This document shows, piece after piece, positions 1-7,579 of a stretch of DNA of 50,793 nt. Made by a program: the position numbers and the translations under genes. Where the stretch lies: assembly GCA_900316165.1 (NCBI GenBank), contig ONBW01000018.1, positions 1 through 50,793 of the forward strand, in the 5' to 3' direction. The notes below the pieces were generated by a model that ran no database searches, had not been told where the DNA came from, and saw nothing but the letters and a program-made list of their open reading frames with translations. The DNA comes from an uncultured Lachnospiraceae bacterium (GTDB lineage: Bacteria > Bacillota > Clostridia > Lachnospirales > Lachnospiraceae). The number at the start of each line of letters is the position of its first letter. Within the stretch, counting starts at the first letter, position 1.

Positions 1-285
1 GTTCATCTCAGCTCCATCAGCAGGGATGGTAGTACCCATGAGAAAGCTTAATTTTCCGGTGGTGTAGTCTGATTCGTCCGTATTGATATAGATCTTGTAT
101 CCCTTGAGCTGCAGGTCTTTGTTTGATTTGTAAGAAACAGGGATCTTAAAAACGATGCCTCCGATAGTAACGTTCCTTGTCTTCGCTTTCGCCTCCGCGT
201 TCACAGATCCGGCAGGTGTAACAGCCCCCATGAGAAGAATAGCTGCGCACAAAAGTGCTGATACGATCTTTTTTGTTGTTTTCAT
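1..285 (-). CDS. secreted protein of unknown function, N-terminal part
   Basis: The gene runs off the left edge, so only its first 95 codons are seen. It starts with ATG at 285 behind a strong AGGAGG site (293-298). Residues 1-30 form a typical Sec signal peptide: a basic MKTTKK start, a hydrophobic stretch with ALLCAAILLMG, and a likely signal peptidase I site near SVNA-EA. The following mature part (TRNVTIGGIVFKIP, then a Lys- and Asp-rich stretch) looks like a small beta-rich extracellular domain. I do not recognise the family. There is no lipobox Cys near the cleavage point, so a secreted rather than lipid-anchored protein is inferred. Confidence 0.75.
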   Translation of the reverse strand, partial: MKTTKKIVSALLCAAILLMGAVTPAGSVNAEAKAKTRNVTIGGIVFKIPVSYKSNKDLQLKGYKIYINTDESDYTTGKLSFLMGTTIPADGAEMN

Positions 286-311
286 AGTTTGTCCTCCTAG
301 TTTATAAAAAA

Positions 312-365
312 GTTATAAAACAAGTTTACATGATATCCAATAAAAATGCAATAGGGAATGTAAAC
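312..365 (-). promoter_or_regulatory. promoter with overlapping inverted repeat, for the secreted-protein gene
   Basis: On the minus strand TTGGAT (340-335) and TATAAC (317-312) are separated by 17 bases, a plausible sigma-A promoter. A perfect 8-bp inverted repeat, GTTTACAT (324-331) and ATGTAAAC (358-365), brackets the -35 box and could be an operator. The binding protein is unknown. Confidence 0.45.
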
Positions 366-650
366 GATTAGGTCGCCAAAAGTACCTTTTTACAGATACT
401 TCTTGTGACTATAACCGTACCTTACTACAGAGTTCGAATAATACACGAAATGCGCAAGAGCTTTATTTACAAGGCTATGCAGATATTTTTTTGTGAAAAT
501 GACCGTGATTGTTACCAGTATCTGGCACTTAAGCTTCTGGGAATCTCCCAGAGGCTCTTTTGATTATTCCGGGCATATACTTTCCCAGGTCTGTAGAAAA
601 TTTCCTGATAATGGGGAAGCAGATTTATGAATAACAGAAAAATCTGACAT
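366..650. other. intergenic stretch with a weak hairpin
   Basis: No convincing gene is present. A 37-codon open frame at 450-563 on the plus strand (MRKSFIYKAMQIFFC...) lacks a ribosome site and matches nothing I know, so it is not called. A short hairpin, TCTGGGA/TCCCAGA at 536-552, is followed by a weak T run and might be a terminator or the remnant of one. Confidence 0.3.
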
Positions 651-1538
651 TTATTTTACTGTGATGCGGAATCCGCCCTTGAATTTTTCGCCGGGATCAA
701 GGTCCATCTCATATCTGCGGAGAGAGATGTCACCGTTGAAATCCTCGCTGTCGGCGCGGCCATACCAGGGCTCTATGCAGATGAAAGGAGCATCCTTGCC
801 GGCAGGGGACCAGACACCGAAAAGCGGTGTATCAAAATCGACTCTTAGATATTCAAGCCCGACGCTGTCAGTCAGGGAAACCCTGTCAGCCTGCCTGTCC
901 TCGATTATAAGCGCGTCATCATCAAAAAGCGCCTTGGTCGGCGTCACAAAGCCGTTGTAGGTGAAAAGCTTGTAGGTTTTTTTATGAGAGACGAGGCCAT
1001 CTGGGGTCAGAGCTTTTATTTTTAACATATCGACAGGACATCCATTCTTGGAAAAATAAATCCGATAGTCATCCCATGTTCCCTGACCGCCATCTGGTGG
1101 GCAGAGAAAAGCAGGGTGTCCGCCGATAGAGAACCACAGCTTTTTGATATCGGAATTAAGGACTTTCCATTTTAATTTTACAGAGCTGCCAGTGAGCTTA
1201 TACTCGACCTGAAGCATGAAGTGGAATGGATAGACCTCGCGCGTCTTGTCATCATCGATCAGCGTGAACTGCAGCTTGTCAGGCTCCTGCTTGGTCAGCG
1301 TAAATTCCATGTCTCTGGCAAAGCCGTGCTGCCCCATCGGATATTCTTTGCCTTCATAGCGATACTTCTTGTCCTTCGGCTTCCCGACAAATGGGAAAAG
1401 TACCGGCGCGTGCCTGTTCCAGAATTCTGGATTGCCGTTCCAGATATACTCCTTGCCGTCCTTTTTCAAGGAGACAGCCTCAGCCCCGTGAGTATCCACT
1501 GTTAATTCTATTTTCTTATTCCATATAGTGTATTGCAT
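651..1538 (-). CDS. aldose 1-epimerase family protein (LacX/YeaD-like)
   Basis: A 295-residue member of the galactose-mutarotase-like fold. Such enzymes interconvert alpha and beta anomers of sugars in the cytoplasm. Family-typical blocks are seen: an N-terminal NKKIELTVDTHGAE strand, NPEFWNRHAPVLFPFVG, the GGHPAFLCP loop carrying a candidate catalytic His, and CIEPWYGRAD near the C-terminus with the candidate Glu. Length and the absence of a signal peptide fit the LacX subgroup rather than the longer GalM. ATG at 1538 follows a GAGAGG site. It is divergent from the kinase gene at 1686 and has no obvious partners, so the sugar substrate cannot be named. Confidence 0.85.
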   Translation of the reverse strand: MQYTIWNKKIELTVDTHGAEAVSLKKDGKEYIWNGNPEFWNRHAPVLFPFVGKPKDKKYRYEGKEYPMGQHGFARDMEFTLTKQEPDKLQFTLIDDDKTREVYPFHFMLQVEYKLTGSSVKLKWKVLNSDIKKLWFSIGGHPAFLCPPDGGQGTWDDYRIYFSKNGCPVDMLKIKALTPDGLVSHKKTYKLFTYNGFVTPTKALFDDDALIIEDRQADRVSLTDSVGLEYLRVDFDTPLFGVWSPAGKDAPFICIEPWYGRADSEDFNGDISLRRYEMDLDPGEKFKGGFRITVK

Positions 1539-1685
1539 TTTTAGTTTCCTCTCTTATACTGCGTTTTTCTCCATTATAATCTCAAACGCACAGGGCCGCA
1601 AGTATGAGATTGGGGATTTATTTTTTTGTATGAAAGATGTAAAATTTTAGAGTTGCATCGAAAAAAGATTAGACAGGACGTGGAA

Positions 1686-2183
1686 ATGAAGAAAAATATA
1701 GTTCTTATTGGAATGCCGGGGGCTGGGAAAAGTACCGTCGGCGTAGTGCTGGCCAAAAAGCTGGGGTATCACTTTTTGGATTCGGATATTTTGATTCAGG
1801 AGAGCGAGGACAGGACGCTTCCAGAGATCATCGCGGCTGAGGGGACGGACGGATTTTTAGAGATTGAGGACAGGGTAAACAGTCAGATTGACACTGAAAA
1901 AAGTGTCATAGCTACCGGCGGAAGCGCTGTCTATGGTAAAAATGCGATGAAGCATTTGAAATCTATCGGCACCGTGGTCTATCTGGCTGTATCCTACGAA
2001 AGTCTTGAAAAAAGGCTCGGTGACCTGACTGACAGAGGAGTCGCATTAAAAGAGGGACAGACGCTTCTTGACCTCTACAGGGAGCGCTGTCCCCTCTATG
2101 AAAAATATGCTGACGTCACGATAAATGAGGAGCTTTTTGATATTACAAGTACGGTGAAAGCTATTATAAATAAAATTAATTAG
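1686..2183 (+). CDS. aroK: shikimate kinase-like P-loop kinase
   Basis: A 165-residue cytosolic kinase of the AroK fold, expected to phosphorylate shikimate with ATP. The start was moved to ATG 1686 because MKKNIVLIGMPGAGKST puts the Walker A loop at the usual N-terminal place; the 20 codons upstream are not family-like. FLDSDILIQ matches the Asp-containing substrate loop, and VIATGGS is close to the usual ATGGG shikimate-binding block, with Ser replacing the third Gly. The lid and C-terminal part (DLTDRGVALKEGQTLLDLY, RCPLYEKYADV) carry the expected Arg residues. No other aromatic-amino-acid genes are nearby, so the substrate is assigned only by similarity. Confidence 0.8.
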   Translation: MKKNIVLIGMPGAGKSTVGVVLAKKLGYHFLDSDILIQESEDRTLPEIIAAEGTDGFLEIEDRVNSQIDTEKSVIATGGSAVYGKNAMKHLKSIGTVVYLAVSYESLEKRLGDLTDRGVALKEGQTLLDLYRERCPLYEKYADVTINEELFDITSTVKAIINKIN

Positions 2184-2245
2184 TGTTTATCGTCTGCTTG
2201 CTCATCCCGCTGATGGCAATGATGTCACTCTGTGTAATTGTCTTT

Positions 2246-3220
2246 TCACACTATCAGCTGTAATTTTTGGCCCAGAAGTGAGAAGGTCACAGAGTCAGTT
2301 TTTAAAGCGACCTCGCCATCTGTGTGAAGCCAAAGAGGCTGGGAGGTGGTGACAGTCATTTTTTTGAAGTGGAAGTGATGGACGCCAGACTGGCTGTAGT
2401 AGCTCCTGCTTCCGCGACGCGCGCCAGGGAAAAACCTGAGTATATGGGCAGCAGGCATATCGCCGATAGCCACGATAGAAAGCCTGCCATCAGTTCCGGA
2501 CGCGTCCGGCGCAAAGCGGTATCCACCGCCTTCGTATGGCAGATTGAAGGCAGCTGTAAAAAGTATCCGGTCCAGATGAACTGTTCTGCCGTCATCAGTG
2601 ATCCCATCGCAGGCAATCCTTTTTGAATAGACGGAATTCAGGGTGCGGTAGGCAATAGCGCCGTATGAAAGCATCCCCAGATGCAGCTTATTCAGAAAAG
2701 ATTTGGTGTTTGAATTCAGTGCTTCCTCGCAGACACCAGCGTCAAAGCCAATACCGGAGCTTATCACAAATCGCATATCGTCAGGAATAATGGCGGCATG
2801 CTGTCTCGAATAGATTTCAGTGCGGTGGTTCAGATGCACATTTCCTATATCTAAATGACGGCGCACCTGGTTGTCGGTTTTTTTTTCAATGAAGTGATGC
2901 AGCTGCTCGTCGGTCTTTAAAGCAGGAATGCCGAGTCCACGCGCGAAATCATTCCCGGAACCGTTCGGGATGAAGCCGAACTTTATCTGTGAAAAATCCC
3001 TTATTCCGTTGATGACCTCGTTTATCGTACCGTCACCGCCGCAGACGATGATCGTGTCGCTTGAAATTTTACCTGCGATTTCTCGCGCGTGACCAGGTCC
3101 CTTTGTCTCGTAGACGCGGTACGGAATCTGCTTTTTCTGAAGCTCTTCGCAGAGGCAATGCACAGCTCGTTTGTCTCCATCGCCTGAGTGTGATGAAGGA
3201 TTTGTTATTATCGAATACAT
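2246..3220 (-). CDS. diacylglycerol/lipid kinase family protein (DgkB/YegS type)
   Basis: A 324-residue soluble lipid kinase, likely phosphorylating diacylglycerol or a related lipid at the inner face of the membrane in phospholipid turnover. The N-terminal nucleotide-binding domain shows the hallmark IIVCGGDGTINEVING at about residues 57-72 and the FIPNGSGNDFARGLGIP block near residue 90. The C-terminal half is the beta-sandwich lid typical of the family (TAAFNLPYEGGGYRFAP, then DGRLSIVAIGDMPAAHIL). No membrane segment is present, as expected for DgkB rather than DgkA. The gene stands alone, convergent with the aroK-like gene. Confidence 0.88.
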   Translation of the reverse strand: MYSIITNPSSHSGDGDKRAVHCLCEELQKKQIPYRVYETKGPGHAREIAGKISSDTIIVCGGDGTINEVINGIRDFSQIKFGFIPNGSGNDFARGLGIPALKTDEQLHHFIEKKTDNQVRRHLDIGNVHLNHRTEIYSRQHAAIIPDDMRFVISSGIGFDAGVCEEALNSNTKSFLNKLHLGMLSYGAIAYRTLNSVYSKRIACDGITDDGRTVHLDRILFTAAFNLPYEGGGYRFAPDASGTDGRLSIVAIGDMPAAHILRFFPGARRGSRSYYSQSGVHHFHFKKMTVTTSQPLWLHTDGEVALKTDSVTFSLLGQKLQLIV

Positions 3221-3319
3221 GAAAATCTCTTTTCTGTTTGTAAGCTTTTGAATCTTGATAGAATAATTGTAGCAGTTATTTTAAAAAAGTGTAGGGAATT
3301 TGGGGCTTCAAATAAGTGC

Positions 3320-3347
3320 TTGTAATTTTCCCAATTTCGGGTATAAT
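3320..3347 (+). promoter_or_regulatory. sigma-A promoter of the abi-associated ncRNA
   Basis: TTGTAA (3320-3325) and TATAAT (3342-3347) are separated by 16 bases, predicting a start near 3354. It sits just ahead of the structured stretch that leads into the truncated Abi_2 gene. Confidence 0.6.
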
Positions 3348-3353
3348 GTAATT

Positions 3354-3413
3354 GAAAGAGCCCACCACGCATAAGGCGGAAACGTACTGCGGACCACGGT
3401 TGGGACTTTTTTT
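3354..3413 (+). ncRNA. probable abiF-type ncRNA upstream of an Abi_2 gene
   Basis: Between the promoter and the Abi_2-like gene lies a compact, structured sequence: CCCACCACGCATAAGGCGG, then GCGGACCACGG, TTGGGAC and seven T residues ending at the base before ATG 3414. The CCCA/TGGG closing pair and the T run make a short terminator-like RNA. Its position and look recall, from memory, the abiF RNA motif found in front of AbiD/AbiF-family genes. A match to the Rfam model would settle it. The associated protein gene is broken, so this RNA may be an orphan. Confidence 0.6.
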
Positions 3414-3425
3414 ATGGAGAAAATT

Positions 3426-3929
3426 ATGACTGCAAGCATACCACAGCCTTTAAAACCGGCACTTACTTACGAGCAGCAAATAGACCGGCTTAAAACAGTA
3501 CACAAATTAACAATCTCAGATGAAGCTGCTGCTTTACGTATTCTTGAAAAAGTAAATTACTATCGTCTCAGTGCTTATGGCATTGGTTTGAAGAAAGCGT
3601 CAAATTCTGAGGAATATCGTGATGATATAACCTTAGAGCATGTTTTTCGCCTATATTGTTTTGATAGTGAATTCCGTAATGATATTATTCACATTGTCGA
3701 ACAGCTGGAAATACAGCTTAGGACACAAATATCATATTGTCTTGCAATAAAATATGGTCCGGAAGGATATACGGATGTCAGAAATTTTAATGATAAGCAT
3801 AACCATGAGGGTAAATCTATCCATAGTAAAATAATGGAGTCCTTCAAGAGTGAAGTGCTGCACAGCAAATGGGATACACACCTTCGCGGGAGTTCAGCTT
3901 CGTGCCGAGTGCTACCAGAAGATGACTGA
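3426..3929 (+). pseudogene. truncated Abi_2 (AbiD/AbiF-like) abortive-infection gene
   Basis: The first ~145 residues belong to the Abi_2 family (phage abortive infection; HEPN-related RNases in current views): KVNYYRLSAYGIGL and FDSEFRNDIIHIVEQLEIQL are characteristic. Homology stops near MESFKSEV (about 3857). Then the frame runs into DNA of an unrelated macrodomain gene, read in the wrong frame, and ends at 3929. Intact family members are about 300 residues, so the C-terminal half with its second active-site motif is missing. ATG 3426 is preferred over 3414 because GGAG lies seven bases ahead of it. The join between the two genes marks a deletion or recombination event. Confidence 0.8.
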
Positions 3930-4350
3930 GCTCCGTGCTAGATACGGAAGCGATTACGAGCAGCCGACTGCCGTTCCGATGATCACAAAGGCCTATAACC
4001 TTCCGGCAAAGCATGTGATCCATGTCGTCGGCCCGATCGTTTCTCCATATCTGACACAGACACATAAGGACCAGCTGGCGCAGTGCTACCGCGCCTGTCT
4101 TGATCTCGCTGCATCAAATGAGTGTGAAAATATCGCCTTCTGCTGCATCTCCACCGGAGTATTCATGTTCCCACCGCATAAAGCAGCAGAGATCGCAGTC
4201 GCAACTGTAAAGAAGTGGTTTGACGAGCATCCGGACAGCTGCATGAAGAAAGTGATCTTCAATGCCTTTAAGAACAGTGATCTGGCGATTTACCAGAAAC
4301 TGTTGGGAACAGCAGACAGGGATGTAAAGGGATTTAAGAAGATAAGATAA
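3868..4350 (+). pseudogene. macrodomain protein-ADP-ribose hydrolase, N-terminally truncated
   Basis: From about 3868 the frame encodes the last ~160 residues of a macrodomain hydrolase of the type that removes ADP-ribose from proteins: IHTFAGVQLRAECYQKM, TKAYNLPAKHVIHVVGPIV, AFCCISTGVFMFPPHKAAEIA and the C-terminal VIFNAFKNSDLAIYQKLL. The expected ~90 N-terminal residues, including the first ADP-ribose loop with the Asn-Ala-Ala motif, are absent and replaced by Abi_2 gene sequence. The 3' end is intact and followed by a good terminator. An internal start near 3850 is possible but the product would lack key ligand residues. Confidence 0.8.
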
Positions 4351-4374
4351 CGATTAAAAGATCATACGTCTGTA

Positions 4375-4426
4375 AGCAGCTGTAATTCGGCAAAGGGATA
4401 TTTTTGCCGGGTTGCAGCTGCTTTTT
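4375..4426 (+). terminator. rho-independent terminator after the macrodomain remnant
   Basis: A two-part stem, AGCAGCTG/CAGCTGCT outside and CGGCAAA/TTTGCCG inside, ends in TTTTT. It probably belonged to the original macrodomain gene. Confidence 0.75.
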
Positions 4427-4457
4427 CTGTGAATAGTCGGATAAGTTTTGATGATAG

Positions 4458-4775
4458 TTAATTATCAAGTAAATTGTCTAGGTCGCGTTTGGAATACAGG
4501 ACACGCCGTACCTCCATTGTATCATCTATTACAACGTAAAAAACAGAGAAGTTCTTGACATTAATCCTGTAGTAAGGATGTAATCGCTTCTTAGATGACT
4601 GAAATGGAGCAAATGACAGAGGAGCTTCTAACCGCTTATAGATAGCAGCTTCAATATCATCAACAAGTTGTTCTGCTGATTCGGGATTATGAAACTTCAT
4701 TGAGATATAATCGGTAATCTCAAAAAGGTCTTCTTCAAAAAGAGGAAGGAAAGAAAGCTTATATTTTTTGTTCAT
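4458..4775 (-). CDS. type II toxin, RelE/ParE family
   Basis: A 105-residue protein of the RelE/ParE fold: LPLFEEDLFEITDYISMKFHNPESAEQLVDDIEAAI, APLSFAPF, then HPYYRINVKNFSVFYVVIDD and RRVLYSKRDLDNLL. RelE members cleave mRNA on the ribosome while ParE members poison gyrase; the sequence alone does not decide. It overlaps the upstream antitoxin gene by 17 bases, the standard antitoxin-toxin order with translational coupling. Both genes look intact although every neighbour in 3.4-6.0 kb is broken, consistent with selection for keeping the pair together. Confidence 0.87.
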   Translation of the reverse strand: MNKKYKLSFLPLFEEDLFEITDYISMKFHNPESAEQLVDDIEAAIYKRLEAPLSFAPFQSSKKRLHPYYRINVKNFSVFYVVIDDTMEVRRVLYSKRDLDNLLDN

Positions 4776-5028
4776 GAATATGATCCCTTATCCTACCAAA
4801 AACTTCATCTGCAGAGTGACGTTCATTGGATGATGCTGCTACAGCGTCGGCTTCGTCGAGTTTTCTTTCTGTGTCATCAGTTAGTTCAGAGTATTGTTCA
4901 ATGCTTAAAAGAACCATTGTGCCATATCCATTTTTTGTAAGAAATACGGGCTCATTTGAATCTATAACAGTAGCTTCAATCTCAGGAAATTTATTTCTTA
5001 GATCAGATACTGGGCGAATATTAATCAT
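4759..5028 (-). CDS. type II antitoxin, Phd/YefM family
   Basis: An 89-residue antitoxin. The N-terminal DNA-binding part has the family pattern INIRPVSDLRNKFPEIEATV, followed by EPVFLTKNGYGTMVLLSIEQYSEL, nearly diagnostic for Phd/YefM. The acidic C-terminal tail (DEADAVAASSNERHSADEVF) is expected to wrap around the toxin. ATG 5028 follows an AGGAGG site at proper distance. The protein should neutralise the downstream RelE/ParE toxin and, with it, repress the shared promoter. Confidence 0.88.
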   Translation of the reverse strand: MINIRPVSDLRNKFPEIEATVIDSNEPVFLTKNGYGTMVLLSIEQYSELTDDTERKLDEADAVAASSNERHSADEVFGRIRDHIHEQKI

Positions 5029-5054
5029 GATGTCACCTCCTAATTTATCAATAT

Positions 5055-5073
5055 ATTATCATAAAATTATCAT
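5055..5073 (-). promoter_or_regulatory. direct repeat in the toxin-antitoxin promoter region
   Basis: ATTATCAT occurs at 5055-5062 and again at 5066-5073, one helical turn apart (11 bases start to start), just upstream of the antitoxin gene. This is a plausible autoregulatory operator. No confident -35/-10 pair was found. Confidence 0.3.
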
Positions 5074-5136
5074 CAGCACAAGGGGCTGATTGATGCATTT
5101 TGGATTTGATCGTACTTTTTAAATTATGTGCTCTGA

Positions 5137-5349
5137 ATGGGGTATGCCTATGTCTACGTTGATCAGAACAATACTCTGCAGAGGCTTCGCGACTACCGTA
5201 TCAACCATGAAGAAGAATACCAGGCAATGAAAGACAAAAATCAGGACTGGTTCACCGTAAAGTTCGGATACTTTGTTCTTATTTCCAACAGGAAAGAGAC
5301 ACCTGAACAGCTTTTGACAGAATACTTTGAACGTACTGATTTTGAATAA
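5137..5349 (+). pseudogene. internal fragment of an IS4/IS1634-type transposase
   Basis: About 70 residues resemble the central part of DDE transposases: GYAYVYVDQN, a Glu/Arg-rich stretch, DWFTVKFGYFVLISN, then TPEQLLTEYFERTDFE, which fits the usual VLxSNxxxTPxExLxxYxxRxxxE pattern around the last catalytic Glu. Both ends of the element are missing and no terminal repeats are visible. It is a scar of an insertion sequence and may have driven some of the rearrangements nearby. Confidence 0.65.
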
Positions 5350-5589
5350 TATAGCAGTCTTCAAAAATCTTCAGAGCCAGAATGTTCTCAAGTCTCCTTA
5401 GAAACTACTACTCCTGCTAATAATGCTATAAGTGATACATATCTTTTTGCTGATGATTCGAAACTGTACTGGACATATGAAGGAAACGATGGCACTTACT
5501 CAGGCCTTCGATTGGTTCTAGATAAAAATGGCGATATAAACAAATATTCTATTTTTAAATTAGTAAATCATCAAATGAATTATTATTAG
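5350..5589 (+). pseudogene. orphan C-terminal fragment of an unknown, possibly secreted protein
   Basis: Directly after the transposase-fragment stop, the same frame stays open for 79 codons: SSLQKSSEPECSQVSLETTT, then TPANNAISDTYLFADDSKLYWTYEGNDGTYSG and DKNGDINKYSIFKLVNHQMNYY. There is no start codon or ribosome site. A Ser/Thr-rich linker followed by a beta-rich domain is typical of the end of a secreted or lipoprotein gene. The AT-rich base use differs from neighbouring housekeeping genes. Family unknown. Confidence 0.4.
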
Positions 5590-5614
5590 ATGAATCAGGA
5601 ACATTGGACATACG

Positions 5615-5677
5615 TTCGCAGGAATTCGGCTTCGTGCCGAATGTTACCAGAAGATGACTGAGCTTCGGGCCAGATGA
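5615..5677 (+). pseudogene. second, 20-codon remnant of the macrodomain gene
   Basis: TTCGCAGGAATTCGGCTTCG and what follows encode FAGIRLRAECYQKMTELRAR, nearly identical to FAGVQLRAECYQKMTELRAR in the remnant at 3883-3942. About 53 of 62 bases agree and most differences are at third positions, so the copies diverged as coding sequence. It is joined out of frame to the next fragment. Confidence 0.75.
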
Positions 5678-5951
5678 CAGACCGCAGTTTATCACCTATG
5701 CTATCTCAATCTGCATCTGCTGCATCATGTGCCCTGTCATGAGCCTTATAGCAACGATACTGTTTAAGGACACCAAATCATTTGGAATGTGGCTTCAGAC
5801 ATGGGGAATGAATTTCCCGATGGCAATACTTTATCAGATGTTTTATTGCGGACCGCTTGTAAGGTTGATATTCCGTTTAATTTTCCACGAAAAGAAAGAG
5901 GCTGCACAGGAAAAAATATCCACCGAAGCACAGGAATGCCTGGACGATTGA
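5676..5951 (+). pseudogene. N-terminally truncated small membrane protein, DUF2798-like
   Basis: From the junction at 5676 the frame reads DRPQFITYAISICICCIMCPVMSLIATIL, then MWLQTWGMNFPMAILYQMFYCGPLVRLIFRLIF and a charged tail. Two hydrophobic spans with the MSL...FP(M/I)A...PLVR pattern suggest a DUF2798-type two-helix membrane protein. The natural N-terminus is replaced by macrodomain-gene DNA. An internal ATG at 5727 has no ribosome site, so expression is doubtful. Confidence 0.5.
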
Positions 5952-6066
5952 TGTGCTGATTTAGCTGTAGAGTGTATTTCACAGCTAAGGATATTAAGCT
6001 GATTGCCGATATAATGTTGACTAAACTTTGATTTTTAGAAAAATAATAGCAGGTGAGGTAATCAGC

Positions 6067-6600
6067 ATGAATAATAAACTAAATAAGGGTTTTACACTTA
6101 TAGAACTGATTATTGTAATAGCTATCATTGGAATTCTTGTTGCTGTACTCGCTCCGAATTACGTTCGTTATGTGGCAAGGGCTCGTCTTTCAGCCAATAA
6201 GGCGAATGCTGAGACTGCTATATCTATGGCCAAGGTTGAGTTTATCGATGCTCCGGACGACGCTAAAAATCAAACCAGCAAACCGGATATAAGCGGTGGA
6301 GGCTGGCGTTATCACATGTATTTCAGGTACGATTCGGAAACAGGAGATTGCAAATATATCGGGACAGATACTAAAAGTCCGCAGGATATAGATGATTTCC
6401 ACTATAGTGATTTTGCAAATGTTGGCTATAAAAATTTTGGTGGACAGGGAGAGCCATATCCAGGTTCGTGGACGAGGGACACCTTAGGAAAGTTAAAAAG
6501 CGGGAAATCCGAGCCTGTACTCACCAAACGTTCCTACAGATACTGGGATGTAGCGATGCAGGGTGATGATACCGTTCTTGCAGTTGTGTGTCTGTGGTAG
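6067..6600 (+). CDS. type IV pilin-like / pseudopilin prepilin
   Basis: A 177-residue prepilin. The leader MNNKLNKG ends in Gly before FTLIELIIVIAIIGILVAVLAP, the textbook class III signal with Phe+1 and Glu+5 and a ~20-residue helix for filament assembly. The start is ATG 6067, behind GGTGAGG. The soluble domain (to residue 177) is Gly/Tyr/Asp-rich, without an obvious disulfide pair. No prepilin peptidase, assembly ATPase or other pilin is in the window, so it is a lone pilin gene whose machinery must be elsewhere. A terminator follows at once. Confidence 0.85.
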   Translation: MNNKLNKGFTLIELIIVIAIIGILVAVLAPNYVRYVARARLSANKANAETAISMAKVEFIDAPDDAKNQTSKPDISGGGWRYHMYFRYDSETGDCKYIGTDTKSPQDIDDFHYSDFANVGYKNFGGQGEPYPGSWTRDTLGKLKSGKSEPVLTKRSYRYWDVAMQGDDTVLAVVCLW

Positions 6601-6632
6601 TGTGTCAGGGAAAATTCCCTGGCACATTTTTT
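6601..6632 (+). terminator. terminator of the pilin gene
   Basis: TGTGTCAGGGA pairs with TCCCTGGCACA across a short AAAT loop and is followed by TTTTTT. It lies directly after the stop codon. Confidence 0.85.
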
Positions 6633-6824
6633 ATTTCAGGCCGCGGAGAGCTTCTGCTATCTTTTCAACGGGGAATCATCAAAAATCAGATGGACAGACC
6701 TTCGTTCAAATGTTATTATTGATGAAACGGAAAACATTTGATGTGTCGGGAAAAAGCTCTCCGGACACAAAAATATTTAGCGTTAGGAAAAAAGTCTTTT
6801 TGAAAAAGAAACCAGGGAGGCATT

Positions 6825-7319
6825 ATGGCACAGAAACTAGATACTATGGAAGTAGTAAAGAAGAGCAAGGGATTTTTTTCAGAGTTTAAGGAGTTCATTA
6901 CAAAAGGAAATGTAATGGATATGGCAGTCGGTGTCATTATTGGTGCCGCCTTCCAGAACATCATCAATTCACTCGTAAATGATATCATCATGCCGATCAT
7001 CTCGAAGATTACCGGCGGCATCGATTTTACGAACTGGTTCATAAGCCTGGACGGCGGTCATTATAAGACGCTTGCGCAGGCGCAGAAGGCGGGAGCAGCC
7101 ACACTCAACTACGGAACCTTTCTGACCTACGTCATCAATTTCATCCTGATGGCTTTTGTCATTTTCCTGATGGTGAAGTTCATGAATAGAGTCAGAACTA
7201 CCATAGAGAAAGAGAAGGAAGCTCCGGCACCAGATACAAAGGAGTGCCCATACTGCATGAGCAAGATCCCTGTCAAGGCTAAGAGATGTCCATACTGTAC
7301 ATCAGAATTGGAAAAATAA
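6825..7319 (+). CDS. mscL: large-conductance mechanosensitive channel with C-terminal zinc ribbon
   Basis: A 164-residue channel protein that opens under membrane tension to release solutes during osmotic downshock. The MscL core is clear: FKEFITKGNVMDMAVGVIIGAAF (TM1), then INSLVNDIIMPIIS, a periplasmic loop, and TM2 (YVINFILMAFVIFLMVKFMNR). Beyond the usual C-terminal helix it has CPYCMSKIPVKAKRCPYC, two CPYC knuckles forming a zinc ribbon of the rubredoxin-like sort, as in some clostridial homologues. ATG 6825 follows GGGAGG. The small gene at 7335 follows within 15 bases and may be co-transcribed. Confidence 0.93.
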   Translation: MAQKLDTMEVVKKSKGFFSEFKEFITKGNVMDMAVGVIIGAAFQNIINSLVNDIIMPIISKITGGIDFTNWFISLDGGHYKTLAQAQKAGAATLNYGTFLTYVINFILMAFVIFLMVKFMNRVRTTIEKEKEAPAPDTKECPYCMSKIPVKAKRCPYCTSELEK

Positions 7320-7334
7320 AAGCTGGAGACGGAT

Positions 7335-7571
7335 ATGTGGCGAGATGCGTTAATTGAGGAAATAAAAAAGCAGAAAGGTGACGAAGTCGCAGAGCACTTT
7401 GACGCAGTGCTGATGCATTCAATTCTGGCGGACTTTTTGAAAGAAATTATGAAGAAGGGGAATGTACGAGAAGATTATAACATTGACAACGGAATTACAT
7501 TGACTCTCGTAGGTACAAAACCAGCTAGAATAACAGAAATATATTTGAATGGAAAGAGAGTGAATTTTTGA
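7335..7571 (+). CDS. small protein of unknown function
   Basis: A 78-residue reading frame with GGAGA ahead of ATG, 15 bases after mscL. The N-terminal half is predicted helical (DALIEEIKKQKGDEVAEHFD, MHSILADFLKEIMKKG); the C-terminal half alternates hydrophobic residues (GITLTLVGTKPARITEIYLNG) as in a small beta hairpin. Base use matches the neighbours. I do not recognise a family. Its position suggests co-expression with mscL. Confidence 0.6.
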   Translation: MWRDALIEEIKKQKGDEVAEHFDAVLMHSILADFLKEIMKKGNVREDYNIDNGITLTLVGTKPARITEIYLNGKRVNF

Positions 7572-7579
7572 AGGAACTA

